From the NCBI GenBank assembly GCA_946554335.1, contig CAMNSA010000008.1, positions 50,817 through 114,816 of the forward strand: a stretch of DNA of 64,000 bases, written 5' to 3'. Shown piece after piece: positions 33,399 through 42,854 of the stretch (position 1 is its first letter; each line of letters starts with the position of its first letter). A program made the translations under genes and the position numbers. The notes under the pieces were generated by a model. The model was not told the origin of the DNA, did no database searches, and saw only the letters and a list, made by a program, of their open reading frames with translations. Source of the DNA: an uncultured Neglectibacter sp. GTDB taxonomy: Bacteria; Bacillota; Clostridia; Oscillospirales; Acutalibacteraceae.

Positions 33399-33466
33399 CA
33401 AAAAAAGGGCAGAGAATTAAATATTTTCTCCTTTTTGTGTAAAAATGAAATTTCCTGTACTGCCCT
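33399..33466 (-). terminator. Terminator after ftsQ, with overlapping alternative pairing
   Basis: On the minus strand AGGGCAG and CTGCCCT close a long loop and are followed by seven T. Inside the loop, CAGGAAATTTC is an exact complement of GAAATTTCCTG just beyond the T-run (33377-33387). Two mutually exclusive structures are therefore possible. Confidence 0.6.
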
Positions 33467-33480
33467 GAGAGTATTCTTCC

Positions 33481-34683
33481 TCATCCGGTAAAGAAGGTAT
33501 CGGGGATATCGTCTGTTCTCCCCTCCTGGGAAGAGGCGCTGTTCTCTTGGGAACTTTCTCCATTTCCGGGATCTTCTTTGCCGCTGTTCGGCTCTTCCCC
33601 GCCGGGCGTGACGGGTTCAGGCGTCTCCGCCGTCTCTGTAAAGGTGGAGCGTTTCACATCGCTTGCCACTGTCAGATCCAGCTTTCCCCGTTCGTTGGGA
33701 CCGATGGAATTTTCATCCTCCGCGATGCGCAGTCCAAATTCGATCTTGTAATCCAGGTCCGCGGCGTTCCCCAGGAGAAACTGGATCCGGTCCTCATACC
33801 ACAGGCTGATATTGTAAAGATCGGATAGATCCAGCCTGGTAAACTTTCCGGCCGTATCCAACGCGATGATCTTTTGCAGGATCTCCTCGTAAACCTCTGC
33901 AACCGCCTCGTCAGTGGGAACCGCCACCGTGCCCGGACTGCTGTCCTCCGGCTGGACGCCCCGGATCTTCAGCGTTCCCTCCAAAGGCTCTTCCCGCTGT
34001 TCCAGGATCTTTCCGCTTTGGCTCAGATAAAGCCAGCTTCCGCCGCTTTCCAGGCAGGCGCCGACCTTTGCCCCTGTGATCCGGATCTCAATGGTGCCGG
34101 GCAGGTGTTTGAGGATCTGGACCTCCTCGATATAGGGCAGCTCGCTCTTCAGCCGCTGGACTCTATCCTTCACCGGCGCGAACACCAGGTTCCCGCCCTC
34201 TTCATAATCGCAGATCCGCAGGATCTCCTGGGAGGAGTAGACCTGGTCCCCCGTCACCTTTACCTGGGATATTTTGAAAAGCAGAAACACGCTTAACAGC
34301 AGAGCCGCGGCCATCACCGCCAGCAGGACGAAAAAGTATATCGCCCTTCTCGTCCCTTTCCCCAGGGGCTTTTTCTGCCTGCGCTGATAGACCTCCGGCC
34401 CTCGTGGGGGACGGCGTCTGTCTTCCATCCCGGAGGTGGGGCGGGGCCGTCCCCGAGAGGAGGAGGGATAGGCGTCCTGCGCACGCTTCCGCTGCGTCTG
34501 CCTCCCCTGGGAAGAGGGTCTTCTCTCCCCCTGAGAGGGAGAGGATCTTTGTGAGGGAACTCGCTGTCTTTCAGAGCCGGAAGAGGAAGAGATGTCGATA
34601 AAGTATTCTCCGTCCCAGGACACCATGTCCCGGGGCGATCTTTTTCCTCTTCCCCGCTCCTGTTTCGGACGCCTCTGAGGCAA
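33481..34683 (-). CDS. ftsQ: Cell division protein FtsQ/DivIB
   Basis: 400 residues. A long basic Ser/Arg/Gln-rich cytoplasmic region (1 to about 110) precedes a single membrane helix (about 113-138, AIYFFVLLAVMAAALLLSVF). The POTRA domain follows (ISQVKVTGDQVYSSQEIL), then the FtsQ beta domain, and finally an acidic low-complexity tail. It bridges FtsL/FtsB and the septal synthase. It starts at TTG with AGGAGG upstream. The cytoplasmic tail is longer than in most DivIB proteins. Confidence 0.9.
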   Translation of the reverse strand: MPQRRPKQERGRGKRSPRDMVSWDGEYFIDISSSSGSERQRVPSQRSSPSQGERRPSSQGRQTQRKRAQDAYPSSSRGRPRPTSGMEDRRRPPRGPEVYQRRQKKPLGKGTRRAIYFFVLLAVMAAALLLSVFLLFKISQVKVTGDQVYSSQEILRICDYEEGGNLVFAPVKDRVQRLKSELPYIEEVQILKHLPGTIEIRITGAKVGACLESGGSWLYLSQSGKILEQREEPLEGTLKIRGVQPEDSSPGTVAVPTDEAVAEVYEEILQKIIALDTAGKFTRLDLSDLYNISLWYEDRIQFLLGNAADLDYKIEFGLRIAEDENSIGPNERGKLDLTVASDVKRSTFTETAETPEPVTPGGEEPNSGKEDPGNGESSQENSASSQEGRTDDIPDTFFTG

Positions 34684-34724
34684 TGCGCACCCTCCTTTCC
34701 ACTTCCGGAAAACCGTCTTCCTTT

Positions 34725-35984
34725 TTACTCCTTCTCTTCCGGGAATTCCCGGATCCTCGCGCCTAAAGCAGCCAGGTTTCCGGCAATATCCTCATATCCC
34801 CGGGCAATGTAGCCCGTGCCGCTTACAGTGGTCTTACCCCGGGCGGACAGTCCCGCCACCACCAAAGCCGCGCCGCCCCGCAGGTCGTAAGCGGCCACCG
34901 GCGCTCCTTTCAGCTCTTCCACGCCCTCTACGATGGCCACCTTGCCCTCAACCTTGATGTTCGCTCCCAAACGCTGCAATTCTCCCGCATGTTTATAGCG
35001 ATTCTCGAATATGTTTTCTACAAAGACGCTGGTTCCTCTTCCCACCGCCGCCATACTCATAACCACCGGCTGAGCATCTGTTGGGAAGCCGGGATAGGGC
35101 ATGGTGCGAATATGTTTCACTGCCTGAAGTCTTCTGGGACACATGATGTTCAAGGCGCCTCCCAGCTGGCGCACCTCACAGCCTGACTCCTCGAAGGGCG
35201 AAAGCATAGGGAGAATGTGGGTATTGTCCACATCCTTCAGGGTGATATTCCCCCCTGTCACGGCGGCCGCAGCCATATAGGTAGCGCAGACAATCCGGTC
35301 CGGCATCACCCGGTGCTCGCAGCCGTAAAGTTCTTTCACGCCGTCGATGATGATGCAGCTTTCCCCCGCGCCGTAGATCCTGCCTCCGCACCGGTTGAGA
35401 TAGGCGGCAAGGTCGCTGATCTCCGGTTCCCGGGCAGCGTTGGCGATGATGGTGGTACCTTTGGAGCAAACCGCTGCCAGCATGATGTTTTCCGTCGCTC
35501 CCACGCTGGGGAACGAGAGAGAAATATAGTTCCCCTCAATACCCCCCGGAGCCAGACAGTGAAGACACCCGCCGGATTCCTCGATCTCCACCCCCAGCCG
35601 CTTCAAAGCCGAAACGTGCAGATCAATGGGCCTGGGGCCCAGCTCGCAGCCGCCGGGAAAACACAGATCCGCTCTCCCGCACCGGGACACGATAGCCCCC
35701 AAAAACACAATGGAGGAACGCATTTCTCCCATCAGATCCTGAGGTATCTCGCAGCAGGTCATGGCGTTGTCCACGATCAGATCCCCGCCCTCCCTTTTGC
35801 ACCGGCAGCCCAGATGCTCTAAAATATGCACAGCTGTTTCCACATCCGCGATTTTAGGGCAGTTATGCAGCACCGTTTGGCCCTTGCAGATCACCGCTGC
35901 GGCCAAAAGCGGCAGGGTGCTGTTCTTTGCGCCTTGAATGGAAATCTCTCCGCCTAACTCGGCGGGACCGTCAATGATGATCAT
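34725..35984 (-). CDS. murA: UDP-N-acetylglucosamine 1-carboxyvinyltransferase
   Basis: A 419-residue enzyme for the first committed step of peptidoglycan synthesis, transferring enolpyruvate from PEP to UDP-GlcNAc. GAKNSTLPLLAAA near the N-terminus carries the substrate Lys/Asn. The catalytic Cys is in FPGGCELGPRPIDLH, so fosfomycin sensitivity is expected from this residue. Length is normal. GGGGTG precedes the ATG. It lies between murG and ftsQ. Confidence 0.97.
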   Translation of the reverse strand: MIIIDGPAELGGEISIQGAKNSTLPLLAAAVICKGQTVLHNCPKIADVETAVHILEHLGCRCKREGGDLIVDNAMTCCEIPQDLMGEMRSSIVFLGAIVSRCGRADLCFPGGCELGPRPIDLHVSALKRLGVEIEESGGCLHCLAPGGIEGNYISLSFPSVGATENIMLAAVCSKGTTIIANAAREPEISDLAAYLNRCGGRIYGAGESCIIIDGVKELYGCEHRVMPDRIVCATYMAAAAVTGGNITLKDVDNTHILPMLSPFEESGCEVRQLGGALNIMCPRRLQAVKHIRTMPYPGFPTDAQPVVMSMAAVGRGTSVFVENIFENRYKHAGELQRLGANIKVEGKVAIVEGVEELKGAPVAAYDLRGGAALVVAGLSARGKTTVSGTGYIARGYEDIAGNLAALGARIREFPEEKE

Positions 35985-36086
35985 AGAAACACCCCATATT
36001 TTTCAGCATACTGCATTATATGAGGGCTTCCAAAAAGGGTTCATTTCCCAAAAGGCGCCGCATGAGCTCTATTGCACAGAGCAGTC

Positions 36087-37217
36087 CTACCTTACGCCGT
36101 CTTCCTTGGCCGCGGCGCGGATCACCCGGTAAATGCGTTCGTTGGCGTCGCTGATCTCCAGCTTTCCCGCGTTTTCTCCCAGGGCTCTCAAACGGTCCTC
36201 CTGCTCCAGGATGTCCCGGATCTTCTGCCAAAGAGCTTCTCCGCTGAGATCCTTTTCCTCCAGGATCTCAGCCGCGCCCCGATTGACCAGAGCCATAGCG
36301 TTATGGTATTGATGGTTTTCCGCCACATTGGGAGAAGGGATCAGGATGGAGGCCTTCGCCTTGGCCTCAATCTCCGTCAAGGTCATCGCTCCGGCCCTTC
36401 CGATCACCAGATCGGCGGCGGAAAGGCATTGGGGCATATTGTCGATGTATTCCAAAAGGCGGATCTGGGGGTTTTCTTCCCCGGAAAAGCCCAGCGCAGA
36501 AAGCTCCTGAAGGAAGTTTTCATCGTGCTGGCCATATCCGTGGATATGCTGATATTTCTTCTCCTTGGCGCTTTGGGCCAGCACAAAGGCCATAGCCCGG
36601 TTAAGAGCGGAAGCTCCAAGGCTTCCGCCGAAGGAGAGGATGACCGGTCTCTCGTCCAGCCCCAACGCCTTGCGGGAAGCCTCCCGCTGCGCGCTGAGCA
36701 CCTCGCCGCGCACCGGATTTCCCGTCACCGTGCAGTTGACCGAGCCGTCAAAATATTTCTTTGCGTCCGGCACCGCCAGCATCACTGTTTTCACACTTTT
36801 GGCCAGCATCCTTGTCGTGATGCCGGGATAGGCGTTGGACTCATGGATCACACAGGGGATCCCAAGCTTCGCCGCCTCCCGGATCACCGGCCCGCTCACA
36901 TAGCCTCCCGTCCCCACGCACACATGGGGAGAAAACTCCTTGAGTATCTTTTTTGCCTCCGCGCTGGCGGTAAACATCCGCACCACCGTCTGGGCGTTTC
37001 GGACAAGGTTTTTGGGGGTGAGCTTTCTCTGAAATCCGGAAATGGTGATCAAGCGCATCTCGTAACCGGCGTTTGACACCAGGCGTTCTTCCATCCCGCC
37101 TCGATTTCCCACATATAAGATCTCGGCGTCCGGCTCCTTTTGCTTCAGATAGCCCGCGGCGGCCAAAGCCGGATTGATATGCCCCGCCGTGCCGCCGCCC
37201 GTAAACAGTACCCGCAT
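36087..37217 (-). CDS. murG: UDP-GlcNAc:lipid I N-acetylglucosaminyltransferase
   Basis: A 376-residue GT28 enzyme that converts lipid I to lipid II at the inner membrane face. It has the N-terminal GGGTAGHINPALAAA loop, the second G-loop SFGGSLGASALN, and the donor site RAGAMTLTEIEA. The start ATG 37217 has AGGAGG upstream; the frame extends 16 codons further without homology. It follows ftsW by 31 bases. Confidence 0.97.
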   Translation of the reverse strand: MRVLFTGGGTAGHINPALAAAGYLKQKEPDAEILYVGNRGGMEERLVSNAGYEMRLITISGFQRKLTPKNLVRNAQTVVRMFTASAEAKKILKEFSPHVCVGTGGYVSGPVIREAAKLGIPCVIHESNAYPGITTRMLAKSVKTVMLAVPDAKKYFDGSVNCTVTGNPVRGEVLSAQREASRKALGLDERPVILSFGGSLGASALNRAMAFVLAQSAKEKKYQHIHGYGQHDENFLQELSALGFSGEENPQIRLLEYIDNMPQCLSAADLVIGRAGAMTLTEIEAKAKASILIPSPNVAENHQYHNAMALVNRGAAEILEEKDLSGEALWQKIRDILEQEDRLRALGENAGKLEISDANERIYRVIRAAAKEDGVR

Positions 37218-37248
37218 ACCGCGCCCTCCTTTCTCTTCCCTTATTTCC

Positions 37249-38538
37249 CTAGGTTTTTTCCACATTGGAGCTTCTGGAAATATTCAGCAAAACTCCCATT
37301 TCCATCAAAAGCATCATCAGCGCCGTTCCGCCATAACTGAAGAAGGGAAGGCTGATGCCTGTGTTTGGAATGGTATTTGTGACCACGCAGATATTGAGCA
37401 CCGCCTGGATCCCCACCTGGAAGGTGATGCCAAGGCCCAGCATCATGCCGAATTTATCCTTGGCGTGAACGGAGACATAGACGCCCCGCCAGATCAGCAG
37501 GCCAAAGAGGATAATAATGACCAGGGCGCCCACCATGCCCAGCTCTTCGCAGATAATGGCAAAAATGAAATCGTTCTGAGGCTCCGGCAGATAGAGGTAT
37601 TTCTGCCTGGACTGTCCCAGGCCCACTCCCAGCAGCCCGCCGGAGCCGATGGCGTAAAGGGATTGGGTGGTCTGCCAGGTGTCCACGCCCTCCGGCGGAT
37701 GGAAGGGATCGAGCCAGCCGTAGATCCGGTCCATCGCGTAGTCGAATTTCCCGGAAAACATCACCACGGCCGCCACGCCTACCACCGCGATCCCACCGAA
37801 AATAATAAACCATTTCGTGGAGCTGCCGCCGATAAACATCATGATGATTCCGATCAGGCATACGATGATCGTGGCGGAAACATGGGGTTCCGGCATGATG
37901 AGGACTACCAGCAGCGCCAGCACGCCCATAAAGGGAAGGAACCCGTAGCGGAAGGTCTTCATCTGATCCGCCCGTTGGGAGATCATGTGGGCAAACAGCA
38001 GCACCACGGCGAATTTCGCGATCTCTGTGGGCTGGAATTCCACGCCCAGATTGATCCAGCGGTACACATCGTTCTTCGGCCGCACCAGGGGGGTGACCCC
38101 GCCCATCAGCTTCCCCAGCACCAGAACGATCAGCAAAAGCAGCACCGCGATACCGAACACCAGGTGAGCGAACTTGTGGAACTGATGGTAGTCAAAGGTG
38201 GAAACCAGCAGCATCAGCACCACGCCCACCGCTGCGAAGCCTGCCTGACGGGCAATGAAGAAATAGCTGTTTCCGTAATAGTAATAGCAATAGGCATAGC
38301 TGGCCGAAAAGAGCATCACCAGACCAATGGCCAGCAGCACGATCAGAAAGACGAACAGGGGCAGATCCAGCCCGGAGCCCAAAGCGAAAAGGCTGTATTT
38401 GATCTTTTTCCTCCGGCCGTTTTCCGGGCGCTTTCGCTCTGCCCTGCCCGTCGGAGGAGCAGGCTGTTCCCCAGTGGGAGGAGCATAGGCGGGCACCCGC
38501 CTGAGCCCTCTGGCCACTCCCTCACTTGTTCGAGCCAT
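37249..38538 (-). CDS. ftsW: SEDS peptidoglycan glycosyltransferase FtsW/SpoVE
   Basis: 429 residues. A Pro/Arg-rich cytoplasmic N-terminus of about 50 residues precedes ten membrane segments. SEDS motifs include the Arg-Trp-Ile region VYRWINLGVEFQPTEIAKF, GSGGLLGVGLGQS, and LPEPQNDFIFAIICEELG with the catalytic Asp region. The C-terminal motif LPFFSYGGTALM is also present. It polymerises lipid II together with the class B PBP encoded two genes upstream. Whether it serves vegetative division, sporulation or both is open. Confidence 0.95.
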   Translation of the reverse strand: MARTSEGVARGLRRVPAYAPPTGEQPAPPTGRAERKRPENGRRKKIKYSLFALGSGLDLPLFVFLIVLLAIGLVMLFSASYAYCYYYYGNSYFFIARQAGFAAVGVVLMLLVSTFDYHQFHKFAHLVFGIAVLLLLIVLVLGKLMGGVTPLVRPKNDVYRWINLGVEFQPTEIAKFAVVLLFAHMISQRADQMKTFRYGFLPFMGVLALLVVLIMPEPHVSATIIVCLIGIIMMFIGGSSTKWFIIFGGIAVVGVAAVVMFSGKFDYAMDRIYGWLDPFHPPEGVDTWQTTQSLYAIGSGGLLGVGLGQSRQKYLYLPEPQNDFIFAIICEELGMVGALVIIILFGLLIWRGVYVSVHAKDKFGMMLGLGITFQVGIQAVLNICVVTNTIPNTGISLPFFSYGGTALMMLLMEMGVLLNISRSSNVEKT

Positions 38539-38643
38539 TTTCTCATCGCTCCCTTCAAAGCCCGGGACACCGGAGCTTACAGACTTTCCAAAGGTTTTTC
38601 GAATCTCTCTATAGTGTGCGCAGACAAGCGGATTTTAAGCATT

Positions 38644-39645
38644 TCAAACGCCGTAAAGAACGGCCAAAACTGCCAACGCGCCTCCCAGGACCGTCACGCC
38701 GCCGAACACTGCGCAGATCTTCACCTCGCTCCAGCCGCACATCTCAAAGTGATGATGGATGGGAGACATTTTAAACAGCCGCTTCCCGTGGGTGGCCTTA
38801 AAGTAAGTTACCTGAAGCATGACAGAGACGATCTCGCACAGATAGACGACCCCCGCCGGAATCAGCAGTACCGGCAGATCGATCCCAAAGGCCAGCGCGC
38901 AGACCATGCCGCCCAAAAACAGGGAACCGGTATCCCCCATAAACACCCGGGCGGGATGGAAATTCCAGATGAGAAATCCAATGCAGGCCGCAGCGGAAGC
39001 CACTCCCATGGCGGAAAGGCCCGTCATGGAAAGAATACCCGCAGACAAAGCCAGCGCCAGAAAGACGAAGAAGGATACGGTGCTGTTGAGCCCGTCGACC
39101 CCATCCGTGAAGTTGACCGCATTTACCAGAAATACGATAAAGAGGGCGCTTATGATATAGTAGAAAAATCCCAGATCGATCCGGCCGATAAAGGGAATGA
39201 GCGTAGAGGTGTCCCCGCCCAGAAGATAGACGGTCAACAGATACGCCGCCGCCACTGCGAACTGCAATACCAGCTTCTGTTTTTCCGTCAGCCCCAGATT
39301 CCGCTTTTTGACCACGCTGATGTAGTCATCCATAAAGCCAATGGCCCCAAAGGCCACCGCCATGCCCAAGCCTCCGTAGAGCTTTCCCAACATCAGAGGC
39401 GTTTCCGTGATCCCCGCCGCGCGAAGCATGGGCGCACAGCTTAGCACCGCCAGCAGAATCCCCAGGATGAACATGATCCCGCCCATGGTGGGCGTGCCCT
39501 GCTTGTTTTTATGCCAGCTGGGTCCTACCTCCCGGATGGTCTGGCCAAAATTCATCTTGTGGAGGAAAGGAATCAACCACCTGCCCAGGATCGCCGTAAC
39601 GGCAAAGGCGATCACAGCCGCCGCCAAATAGATGATGCTGTTCAT
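38644..39645 (-). CDS. mraY: Phospho-N-acetylmuramoyl-pentapeptide transferase
   Basis: A 333-residue, ten-segment membrane enzyme that forms lipid I from UDP-MurNAc-pentapeptide and undecaprenyl phosphate. It has KQGTPTMGGI, FMDDYISV, NFTDGVDGLNS with the catalytic Asp cluster, FMGDTGSLFLGG and the HHHFE motif in PIHHHFEMCGWSE. ATG 39645 is taken as start (AGAGGGG upstream). Confidence 0.97.
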   Translation of the reverse strand: MNSIIYLAAAVIAFAVTAILGRWLIPFLHKMNFGQTIREVGPSWHKNKQGTPTMGGIMFILGILLAVLSCAPMLRAAGITETPLMLGKLYGGLGMAVAFGAIGFMDDYISVVKKRNLGLTEKQKLVLQFAVAAAYLLTVYLLGGDTSTLIPFIGRIDLGFFYYIISALFIVFLVNAVNFTDGVDGLNSTVSFFVFLALALSAGILSMTGLSAMGVASAAACIGFLIWNFHPARVFMGDTGSLFLGGMVCALAFGIDLPVLLIPAGVVYLCEIVSVMLQVTYFKATHGKRLFKMSPIHHHFEMCGWSEVKICAVFGGVTVLGGALAVLAVLYGV

Positions 39646-39682
39646 TTCAAAACCCCTCTTTTGCTCGCTTTTTCCTGTCTCT

Positions 39683-41962
39683 TTAATCCAGATAAACAAA
39701 GGTGTCCGTTTGAATGTCCTCTACGAAGGTGATAACGATCACCGTGCCCTGCTTCACCTTGGTGCCCGGAGCAATGCTCTGAATATTCGCGGAACCTCCT
39801 GCCGTGGCCCCCGCACCGTTGGCGCTGACCTGCACGCCGCTGAGCAGTGCAGTATAGGAGGCGTTGGCGAGATCCATGCCGATAAAGTCCGGCACCTCCA
39901 CCAGCGTTTCCTCCTCGCTGAAGCCGTTGGTGTACAGAACCACCTTCCCGCCTCTGGGCACCTTTTCCCCTGTTTTGGGGATCTGCTCTGTCACCAGGAT
40001 AGAATCCTCGCTTTCATCTCCTATCACGGAGTAGGAGACCCCCAGCTCATCCAGCTGCTTCCAGGCCTCCGCCAGGGTGAGCCCTACCACGGAGGGCGCG
40101 GTGAGATCCAGAGCCTCGTACTCCTCGTCCGTGTACTGAGCCTCCACCCCCAGATAGGGCAGCAGCTCTTCCATCATGGCCGAGAAGATCGGTCCCGCCA
40201 CGGCGTTTCCGCCTGTCAGACCTCCGTTTTCCTTGCCCTGGGGCTCGTCAAAGAACACCAGAAGCGCGTATTCCGGATCCTCCACCGGCGCAAAACCGCA
40301 GTAGGAGGCTATATATTCCATGGGCTTGGAGCGATCCTCGTTCCACTTGGCGATCTTTTCCGAGGTGCCGGTTTTCCCACATACCCGATACCCCATCACA
40401 TAGCCGCCGTTTGCAGTGCCGGAGGCAGCGTTGTCATACAGGATCTGGGAGATGGCTTCCGAGGTTTTCCCGGAGATCACCTGGCGGCGATAACCGGTGT
40501 CCATTTTCTTCACGATATTTCCGTTCTCGTCCACAATGCGGTTGACTACATGAGGCGTCACCAGATAGCCGCCGTTGGCCACAGCAGCGCAGGCGGTGAT
40601 CATCTGCACCGGGGTGATACTGAAGTTCTGCCCGAAGGATTCCGTCGCCAGCTCCGCCGGGCCCAGATCCTCCTCACTGTGATAAATACTCCAGGACTCG
40701 CCGGGAAGGTCGATCCCGGTCTGCTCCGTAAAGCCGAAGGCCTCCCGGTACTTGGCGAAGGTAGAGGGACCCAGAAGCTGTCCTACCCGGATAAAGAAGG
40801 GGTTGCAGGAATTGCACAGCCCATCGTGGAAGCTTTCCGTTCCGTGGCCTGCATGCTTCCAGCAGTCAATGCCCCCGGTCACTCCCTCTACCGCCATGTT
40901 CCCGGTACAGGTAAAGCTGTAATTTTCCGGCAGCACTCCCTCTTCCAGGCCCATGGCGCCCACACACATTTTATAGACCGAACCGGGATAGTAAGTATCG
41001 CTTACCGCTTTGTTTCTCCACTGCTTGTTCAGCGCGTCGCTGTAGGCCTGATCCTGCTGCGCCTCAGGCAGAAGGGAAATTGCCTTACGCTGCTCTTCGT
41101 CATAGACTGTGAAGGGATCGTTGGGGTCGTAATCGCCCTTGACGGCCAGCCCCAGGATCTCCCCGTTATTCACATTCATCATGATGGCTACCGCGCCGTT
41201 TGTCACCTTATACTGCTCGATGCCCTGCTCCAGATATTTTTCCAGCGTGCTCTGTACCGTCTCGTCAATGGTGAGCACCAGATCGTACCCGTTCTGGGCG
41301 CCGATAAGCTGCTCATATTCAAAGGGCATATCCGTGCTCAGGGCGTTTTTCGCCGAGATCATCCGCCCGGCGGTGCCCTTGAGCTCATTGTCGTACTGAA
41401 GCTCCAGCCCGCCCAGGCCCTGGCCGTCGCTTCCGGTAAAGCCCAGCACGGTAGAGGCCACGGTGCCATAGGGGTAATACCGCTTATAATCCGTGATGAG
41501 TCTCACGCCGCTGTCGATGTCATTCTCGTCCAGAAACGCGGTAATTTCATCCTTCACATCGGATTCCACCCGCCGTTTCAGATAGGTGAAGTAGGAGCCC
41601 TTCTGCCCCGCCTTCTCATAGATCTCTTCCTCATCCATATCAAGGATCTTGGCAAGGCCGGAGGAGATCAGGCGTCTTTTGCTCTCCTTATCATAGATAT
41701 AGACAGGCTCCAGCACCACGGTCCAGACACTGGCGCTTTTAGCCAGAATTCTGGTGCCGGTGGCGTCGTAGATCGTCCCTCGCATCGCCGTGAGCGTGGT
41801 GCTGTGCAGGCTCTGATCCAGCGCGGCGGCGCTGAGCTCTTCGCCCCGCACGATCTGCCATCGGAAGAGGCTGATCACCACAGCGCCGAAGCCCACGAAC
41901 ACCAAAAGCGCCGTGACGCCCATGGCCCTTTTCCACATTTTTTCCGTATTTCCCTTTGCCAC
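39683..41962 (-). CDS. Class B penicillin-binding protein with PASTA domains (FtsI/SpoVD)
   Basis: 759 residues. One N-terminal membrane helix is followed by the PBP dimer domain from about 60. The transpeptidase has the SxxK nucleophile in YYPGSVYKM, SCN in NSCNPFF, and CGKTGTSEK. Two C-terminal PASTA modules lie at about 620-750 (PSVVGLTLAEAWKQL and VPDFIGMDLANAS). It cross-links septal peptidoglycan. The PASTA-bearing form in this position is equally consistent with SpoVD, so I give no symbol. It sits directly between ftsL and mraY, where murE and murF are usually found downstream. Confidence 0.96.
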   Translation of the reverse strand: MAKGNTEKMWKRAMGVTALLVFVGFGAVVISLFRWQIVRGEELSAAALDQSLHSTTLTAMRGTIYDATGTRILAKSASVWTVVLEPVYIYDKESKRRLISSGLAKILDMDEEEIYEKAGQKGSYFTYLKRRVESDVKDEITAFLDENDIDSGVRLITDYKRYYPYGTVASTVLGFTGSDGQGLGGLELQYDNELKGTAGRMISAKNALSTDMPFEYEQLIGAQNGYDLVLTIDETVQSTLEKYLEQGIEQYKVTNGAVAIMMNVNNGEILGLAVKGDYDPNDPFTVYDEEQRKAISLLPEAQQDQAYSDALNKQWRNKAVSDTYYPGSVYKMCVGAMGLEEGVLPENYSFTCTGNMAVEGVTGGIDCWKHAGHGTESFHDGLCNSCNPFFIRVGQLLGPSTFAKYREAFGFTEQTGIDLPGESWSIYHSEEDLGPAELATESFGQNFSITPVQMITACAAVANGGYLVTPHVVNRIVDENGNIVKKMDTGYRRQVISGKTSEAISQILYDNAASGTANGGYVMGYRVCGKTGTSEKIAKWNEDRSKPMEYIASYCGFAPVEDPEYALLVFFDEPQGKENGGLTGGNAVAGPIFSAMMEELLPYLGVEAQYTDEEYEALDLTAPSVVGLTLAEAWKQLDELGVSYSVIGDESEDSILVTEQIPKTGEKVPRGGKVVLYTNGFSEEETLVEVPDFIGMDLANASYTALLSGVQVSANGAGATAGGSANIQSIAPGTKVKQGTVIVITFVEDIQTDTFVYLD

Positions 41963-42188
41963 ACCAATTCACCTTTCCAAAAAGCGTTCGGAGGGCCACA
42001 GAAGGCCCCTCCTGAAAATACATAAAATGCGGGCCCGGTATTTCGGCCCGCAGCTGGTTTTCCGAGGGCTTTCTCAAACGACCGCTAAGCAAAGCCCCTT
42101 CTGTCTCTTCCGGGCTTTGCTGTGTCATTTTATTCCCACGGCTGTCTGATTATTCCCTGTCTTCCCGGAAGAAAGACGCCCTCCGGCT

Positions 42189-42710
42189 TTACGCGAACCA
42201 GTTGGCGATGGCTGACAAAAGCTGATCCAGCCAGGACGCGCCTTCCACATCCTCTACCACCGTGCCCTTATCCTCCTGGGCCACATTGAGATAGGTGACC
42301 TGTCCCTCTGTGATCTTTGACATACCCAGCTGTTTTTTGACATACTCCTCCACTTCGGTGCCGTTCATCTTCTCAGACGCCACCATGGAAAGCTGGATCT
42401 CCCGGCTTTTGGCCTCGGAAAGCTCCTGGGTGGCCTGGTTGATGTCCTCCGTCAGCTCAGTCAGACGCACCTGGCTGTAGACGATGGACACCATAGTGGA
42501 GAACACCACCAGGAAGCTGAACGCCATGAGTGCCGCCCGAAGGGGATGACGCTTGGGCTTCCGGTTCTTTTCCAGCTCCTTCTGAGGAAGCTCGACGATA
42601 TTCTCCCGCTGTCTTCTCTCCCGCCGTACCTGGGGGTCTTCTACCGGGAGAGCGCTTGCGGCACGGTCCTCGAACAACGAAAAGTCATATGCCTCGGACA
42701 AATTTGCCAT
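42189..42710 (-). CDS. ftsL: FtsL-like cell division protein
   Basis: 173 residues: a charged cytoplasmic part (1 to about 57), one membrane helix (about 58-79), then a leucine-zipper-like coiled coil (LTELTEDINQATQELSEA) and a short extracellular tail ending DQLLSAIANWFA. The topology and the position between rsmH and the class B PBP identify it; the sequence itself is poorly conserved, as is usual for FtsL. Confidence 0.82.
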   Translation of the reverse strand: MANLSEAYDFSLFEDRAASALPVEDPQVRRERRQRENIVELPQKELEKNRKPKRHPLRAALMAFSFLVVFSTMVSIVYSQVRLTELTEDINQATQELSEAKSREIQLSMVASEKMNGTEVEEYVKKQLGMSKITEGQVTYLNVAQEDKGTVVEDVEGASWLDQLLSAIANWFA

Positions 42711-42789
42711 GCTGCCTCACCCTTTCCCGTTTTATGAAATCAAATTTTTTGCTTTTTTCTGTTCTGTGTGTTATGCTTTTGGCTGTCCG

Positions 42790-42846
42790 CGGAGGCAGGC
42801 CGGTTTTCCCTTTCGCGGCAAAACCTTTGCCGCCTGCCTGCCTCCG
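42790..42846. other. Nested hairpins between rsmH and ftsL
   Basis: An outer perfect 11-bp stem (CGGAGGCAGGC with GCCTGCCTCCG) encloses an inner stem (GCGGCAAA with TTTGCCGC). There is no T-run, so transcription should continue. It may adjust mRNA stability between the two genes. Confidence 0.5.
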
Positions 42847-42854
42847 GGACGGGA

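Noticed and set aside
37174..39444. A 756-codon open frame opposite ftsW and mraY
   Set aside because: It is His/Gln/Asp-rich shadow coding across two unrelated genes, with no domain.
39632..42025. A 797-codon open frame on the plus strand opposite the class B PBP
   Set aside because: It lies exactly antisense to a well-supported gene, has no ribosome site and no recognisable domain; GC-rich third positions explain its openness.
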